From Solea solea (taxonomy: Eukaryota; Chordata; Actinopteri; Pleuronectiformes; Soleidae): a DNA stretch of 64,000 nucleotides. The notes under the pieces were generated by a model, which worked only from the letters and a program-made list of their open reading frames with translations, made no database searches and had not been told where the DNA came from. How positions within the stretch are numbered: position 1 is the first letter of the stretch; each line of letters opens with the position of its first letter. The stretch lies in assembly GCF_958295425.1 (NCBI RefSeq), contig NC_081143.1:16583516-16647515 (forward strand), in the 5' to 3' direction. Shown here one piece after another: positions 57,578 to 64,000 of the stretch. The position numbers and the translations under genes are program-made.

Positions 57578-59401
57578 ACATACTAACCTATGACTTTTTT
57601 GGCACATTTCGGACGACATACTAACCTATGACTTTTTATGCACATTTTGGACGACATACTAACCTATGACCTTTTTGGCACATTTTGGACGACATACTAA
57701 CCTATGACCTTTTTGTCACATTTTGGACGACATACTAACCTATGACTTTTTTGTCACATTTTGGACGACATACTAACCTATGACTTTTTATGCACATTTT
57801 GGACGACATACTAACCTATGACTTTTTATGCACATTTTGGACGACATACTAACCTATGACTTTTTATGCACATTTTGGACGACATACTAACCTATGACTT
57901 TTTATGCACATTTTGGATGACATACTAACCTATGACTTTTTTGGCACATTTTGGACGACATACTAACCTATGACTTTTTATGCACATTTTGGACGACATA
58001 CTAACCTATGACTTTTTATGCACATTTTGGACAACATACTAACCTATGACTTTTTATGCACATTTCGGACGACATACTTACCTATGACTTTTTTGGCACA
58101 TTTCGGACGACATACTAACCTATGACTTTTTTGGCACATTTCGGACGACATACTAACCTATGACTTTTTTGTCACATTTTGGACGACATACTAACCTATG
58201 ACATTTTTGGCACATTTTGGACGTCATTCTAACCTATGACTTTTTATGCACATTTTGGACGACATACTAACCTATGACCTTTTTGTCACATTTTGGACGA
58301 CATACTAACCTATGACTTTTTTGGCACATTTTGGACGACATACTAACCTATGACCTTTTTGGCACATTTTGGACGACATACTAACCTATGACCTTTTTGG
58401 CACATTTTGGACGACATACTAACCTATGACTTTTTTGGCACATTTTGGACGACATACTAACCTATGACTTTTTTGTCACATTTTGGACGACATACTAACC
58501 TATGACTTTTTTGTCAAATTTTGGACGACATACTAACCTATGACTTTTTTGTCACATTTTGGACGACATACTAACCTATGACTTTTTTGTCAAATTTTGG
58601 ACGACATACTAACCTATGACTTTTTATGCACATTTTGGACGACATACTAACCTATGACTTTTTGGCACATTTCGGATGACATACTAACCTAAGACTGTTT
58701 TGGCACATTTTGGACGACATACTAACCTATGACCTTTTTGTAAGATTTCGGACGACATACTAACCTATGACATTTTTGGCACATTTTGGACGACATTCTA
58801 ACCTATGACTTTTTTGGCACATTTTGGACGACATACTAACCTATGACTTTTTTGGCACATTTTGGACGACATACTAACCTATGACTTTTTATGCACATTT
58901 TGGACGACATACTAACCTATGACCTTTTTGTCACATTTTGGACGACATACTAACCTATGACTTTTTTGGCACATTTTGGACGACATACTAACCTATGACT
59001 TTTTATGCACATTTTGGACGACATACTAACCTATGACTTTTTATGCACATTTTGGACGACATACTAACCTATGACTTTTTATGCACATTTTCGACAACAT
59101 ACTAACCTATGACTTTTTTGGCACATTTTGGACGACATACTAACCTATGACTTTTTATGCACATTTTGGACGACATACTAACCTATGACCTTTTTGTCAC
59201 ATTTTGGACGACATACTAACCTATGACTTTTTTGGCACATTTTGGACGACATACTAACCTATGACTTTTTATGCACATTTTGGACGACATACTAACCTAT
59301 GACCTTTTTGTCACATTTTGGACGACATACTAACCTATGACTTTTTTGGCACATTTTGGACGACATACTAACCTATGACTTTTTATGCAACTTTTTGGAC
59401 G
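57578..59401. repeat. Higher-order repeat block 1 (1824 bp, 48 units)
   Basis: Bounded by a shift in variant order. Diagnostic variants: CATTTCGG at 57607, GGATGAC at 57915, GACGTCATTCTAACC near 58220, AAGACTG at 58691, TCGACAAC at 59091, TATGCAACTTTTTGG at the end. All recur exactly 1824 bp later in block 2. Confidence 0.85.
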
Positions 59402-61225
59402 ACATACTAACCTATGACTTTTTTGGCACATTTCGGACGACATACTAACCTATGACTTTTTATGCACATTTTGGACGACATACTAACCTATGACCTTTTT
59501 GGCACATTTTGGACGACATACTAACCTATGACCTTTTTGTCACATTTTGGACGACATACTAACCTATGACTTTTTTGTCACATTTTGGACGACATACTAA
59601 CCTATGACTTTTTATGCACATTTTGGACGACATACTAACCTATGACTTTTTATGCACATTTTGGACGACATACTAACCTATGACTTTTTATGCACATTTT
59701 GGACGACATACTAACCTATGACTTTTTATGCACATTTTGGATGACATACTAACCTATGACTTTTTTGGCACATTTTGGACGACATACTAACCTATGACTT
59801 TTTATGCACATTTTGGACGACATACTAACCTATGACTTTTTATGCACATTTTGGACAACATACTAACCTATGACTTTTTATGCACATTTCGGACGACATA
59901 CTTACCTATGACTTTTTTGGCACATTTCGGACGACATACTAACCTATGACTTTTTTGGCACATTTCGGACGACATACTAACCTATGACTTTTTTGTCACA
60001 TTTTGGACGACATACTAACCTATGACATTTTTGGCACATTTTGGACGTCATTCTAACCTATGACTTTTTATGCACATTTTGGACGACATACTAACCTATG
60101 ACCTTTTTGTCACATTTTGGACGACATACTAACCTATGACTTTTTTGGCACATTTTGGACGACATACTAACCTATGACCTTTTTGGCACATTTTGGACGA
60201 CATACTAACCTATGACCTTTTTGGCACATTTTGGACGACATACTAACCTATGACTTTTTTGGCACATTTTGGACGACATACTAACCTATGACTTTTTTGT
60301 CACATTTTGGACGACATACTAACCTATGACTTTTTTGTCAAATTTTGGACGACATACTAACCTATGACTTTTTTGTCACATTTTGGACGACATACTAACC
60401 TATGACTTTTTTGTCAAATTTTGGACGACATACTAACCTATGACTTTTTATGCACATTTTGGACGACATACTAACCTATGACTTTTTGGCACATTTCGGA
60501 TGACATACTAACCTAAGACTGTTTTGGCACATTTTGGACGACATACTAACCTATGACCTTTTTGTAAGATTTCGGACGACATACTAACCTATGACATTTT
60601 TGGCACATTTTGGACGACATTCTAACCTATGACTTTTTTGGCACATTTTGGACGACATACTAACCTATGACTTTTTTGGCACATTTTGGACGACATACTA
60701 ACCTATGACTTTTTATGCACATTTTGGACGACATACTAACCTATGACCTTTTTGTCACATTTTGGACGACATACTAACCTATGACTTTTTTGGCACATTT
60801 TGGACGACATACTAACCTATGACTTTTTATGCACATTTTGGACGACATACTAACCTATGACTTTTTATGCACATTTTGGACGACATACTAACCTATGACT
60901 TTTTATGCACATTTTCGACAACATACTAACCTATGACTTTTTTGGCACATTTTGGACGACATACTAACCTATGACTTTTTATGCACATTTTGGACGACAT
61001 ACTAACCTATGACCTTTTTGTCACATTTTGGACGACATACTAACCTATGACTTTTTTGGCACATTTTGGACGACATACTAACCTATGACTTTTTATGCAC
61101 ATTTTGGACGACATACTAACCTATGACCTTTTTGTCACATTTTGGACGACATACTAACCTATGACTTTTTTGGCACATTTTGGACGACATACTAACCTAT
61201 GACTTTTTATGCAACTTTTTGGACG
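59402..61225. repeat. Higher-order repeat block 2 (1824 bp, 48 units)
   Basis: Directly adjacent to block 1 and carrying the same variants at +1824: GGATGAC 59739, GACGTCATT 60044, AAGACTG 60515, TCGACAAC 60915, TATGCAACTTTTTGG at the end. After 61225 the order changes. Confidence 0.85.
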
Positions 61226-64000
61226 ACATACTAACCTATGACCTTTTTGTCACATTTTGGACGACATACTAACCTATGACTTTTTTGGCACATTTTGGAC
61301 GACATACTAACCTATGACTTTTTATGCACATTTTGGACGACATACTAACCTATGACTTTTTATGCACATTTTGGACGACATACTAACCTAAGACTGTTTT
61401 GGCACATTTTGGACGACATACTAACCTATGACCTTTTTGTAAGATTTCGGACGACATACTAACCTATGACATTTTTGGCACATTTTGGACGACATTCTAA
61501 CCTATGACTTTTTTGGCACATTTTGGACGACATACTAACCTATGACTTTTTTGGCACATTTTGGACGACATACTAACCTATGACTTTTTATGCACATTTT
61601 GGACGACATACTAACCTATGACCTTTTTGTCACATTTTGGACGACATACTAACCTATGACTTTTTTGTCACATTTTGGACGACATACTAACCTATGACTT
61701 TTTTGTCAAATTTTGGACGACATACTAACCTATGACTTTTTATGCACATTTTGGACGACATACTAACCTATGACTTTTTGGCACATTTCGGACGACATAC
61801 TAACCTAAGACTGTTTTGGCACATTTTGGACGACATACTAACCTATGACCTTTTTGTAAGATTTCGGACGACATACTAACCTATGACATTTTTGGCACAT
61901 TTTGGACGACATTCTAACCTATGACTTTTTTGGCACATTTTGGACGACATACTAACCTATGACTTTTTTGGCACATTTTGGACGACATACTAACCTATGA
62001 CTTTTTATGCAACTTTTTGGACGACATACTAACCTATGACCTTTTTGTCACATTTTGGACGACATACTAACCTATGACTTTTTTGGCACATTTTGGACGA
62101 CATACTAACCTATGACTTTTTATGCACATTTTGGACGACATACTAACCTATGACTTTTTATGCACATTTTGGACGACATACTAACCTATGACTTTTTATG
62201 CACATTTTCGACAACATACTAACCTATGACTTTTTTGGCACATTTTGGACGACATACTAACCTATGACTTTTTATGCACATTTTGGACGACATACTAACC
62301 TATGACCTTTTTGTCACATTTTGGACGACATACTAACCTATGACTTTTTTGGCACATTTTGGACGACATACTAACCTATGACTTTTTATGCAACTTTTTG
62401 GACGACATACTAACCTATGACCTTTTTGTCACATTTTGGACGACATACTAACCTATGACTTTTTTGTCAAATTTTGGACGACATACTAACCTATGACTTT
62501 TTATGCACATTTTGGACGACATACTAACCTATGACTTTTTATGCACATTTTGGACGACATACTAACCTATGACTTTTTATGCACATTTTGGACGACATAC
62601 TAACCTATGACTTTTTATGCACATTTTGGATGACATACTAACCTATGACTTTTTTGGCACATTTCGGACGACATACTAACCTATGACTTTTTTGGCACAT
62701 TTCGGACGACATACTAACCTATGACTTTTTTGTCACATTTTGGACGACATACTAACCTATGACATTTTTGGCACATTTTGGACGACATTCTAACCTATGA
62801 CTTTTTATGCACATTTTGGACGACATACTAACCTATGACCTTTTTGTCACATTTTGGACGACATACTAACCTATGACTTTTTTGGCACATTTTGGACGAC
62901 ATACTAACCTATGACCTTTTTGGCACATTTTGGACGACATACTAACCTATGACCTTTTTGTCACATTTTGGACGACATACTAACCTATGACTTTTTTGGC
63001 ACATTTTGGACGACATACTAACCTATGACTTTTTATGCACATTTTGGACGACATACTAACCTATGACTTTTTATGCACATTTTGGACGACATACTAACCT
63101 ATGACTTTTTATGCACATTTTCGACAACATACTAACCTATGACTTTTTTGGCACATTTTGGACGACATACTAACCTATGACTTTTTATGCACATTTTGGA
63201 CGACATACTAACCTATGACCTTTTTGTCACATTTTGGACGACATACTAACCTATGACTTTTTTGGCACATTTTGGACGACATACTAACCTATGACTTTTT
63301 ATGCACATTTTGGACGACATACTAACCTATGACCTTTTTGTCACATTTTGGACGACATACTAACCTATGACTTTTTTGGCACATTTTGGACGACATACTA
63401 ACCTATGACTTTTTATGCAACTTTTTGGACGACATACTAACCTATGACCTTTTTGTCACATTTTGGACGACATACTAACCTATGACTTTTTTGGCACATT
63501 TTGGACGACATACTAACCTATGACTTTTTATGCACATTTTGGACGACATACTAACCTATGACTTTTTATGCACATTTTGGACGACATACTAACCTAAGAC
63601 TGTTTTGGCACATTTTGGACGACATACTAACCTATGACCTTTTTGTAAGATTTCGGACGACATACTAACCTATGACATTTTTGGCACATTTTGGACGACA
63701 TTCTAACCTATGACTTTTTTGGCACATTTTGGACGACATACTAACCTATGACTTTTTTGGCACATTTTGGACGACATACTAACCTATGACTTTTTATGCA
63801 CATTTTGGACGACATACTAACCTATGACCTTTTTGTCACATTTTGGACGACATACTAACCTATGACTTTTTTGGCACATTTTGGACGACATACTAACCTA
63901 TGACTTTTTATGCAACTTTTTGGACGACATACTAACCTATGACCTTTTTGTCACATTTTGGACGACATACTAACCTATGACTTTTTTGGCACATTTTGGA

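Larger units (their letters stand above)
56933..64000. repeat. 38-bp tandem satellite array, about 186 copies, continuing past the window
   Basis: The unit can be written ACATACTAACCTATGAC followed by TTTTTTGGCACATTTTGGACG; successive starts are 38 bp apart (56933, 56971, 57009, 57047). The first half is nearly invariant. The second half occurs in recurring variants: TTTTTTGGCAC, TTTTTTGTCAC, CTTTTTGTCAC, TTTTTATGCAC, GTTTTGGCAC, TTTTTTGTCAG and CTTTTTGTAAG, plus TTCGG in place of TTTGG and one-base-longer TATGCAACTTTTTGG. Both strands contain stops in every repeat cycle, so it is non-coding. No unique spacers occur. The array has higher-order organisation (separate entries). Confidence 0.98.

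Noticed and set aside
56933..64000. Direct repeats of CRISPR-like unit length (38 bp)
   Set aside because: The units are back-to-back with no unique spacers, in an animal genome. It is a satellite array.
56933..64000. Telomeric or rDNA spacer repeat
   Set aside because: No TTAGGG units and no rRNA sequence nearby. The unit does not match either.

Overview
This is a eukaryotic nuclear window and almost certainly a teleost fish. The genes are split by GT-AG introns. The proteins match vertebrate families closely. The dispersed repeats (hAT-type short elements, an L1-type LINE tail, AATCGATTA-type interspersed repeats, long CA, TA and TG tracts) are typical of bony fish. I cannot name the species.

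Four protein genes lie head-to-tail on the + strand. (1) 387-9380 is the 3' part of the non-muscle myosin heavy chain IIB gene myh10: 22 exons encoding the coiled-coil rod and C-terminal tailpiece, with the motor domain off the left edge. (2) 13262-19664 is an SLC25A38-type mitochondrial glycine carrier with 7 coding exons and 286 residues, plus a likely 5' UTR. (3) 23664-33690 is ttc26 (IFT56), an IFT-B subunit with 18 exons and 557 residues. (4) 37049-52679 is ubn2 (ubinuclein-2), a HIRA-complex histone H3.3 chaperone subunit with 17 exons and 1275 residues. All exon joins were checked by reading frame and each gene gives a continuous protein. A tRNA-Arg(CCT) gene lies on the minus strand between slc25a38 and ttc26. 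The four genes do not form a functional pathway (cytoskeleton, mitochondrial glycine import for haem synthesis, ciliary transport, chromatin). ttc26-ubn2 adjacency is ancient and is also found in human.

Mobile DNA includes a 961-bp non-autonomous hAT-like element with a perfect 8-bp target duplication in an slc25a38 intron. An antisense L1-type 3' end runs up to the splice acceptor of ttc26 exon 2. Several old copies of one AATCGATTA-rich repeat are scattered through the window. A 916-bp foldback-like element downstream of ubn2 has arms made of short tandem units.

From 56933 to the right edge the window is one array of a 38-bp unit, about 186 copies. It has higher-order structure: two adjacent 1824-bp blocks (48 units each) share the same ordered set of variants, and part of a block recurs further on. 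This array is the most unusual object here. It has no coding capacity, and some of its variants create close matches to splice signals.
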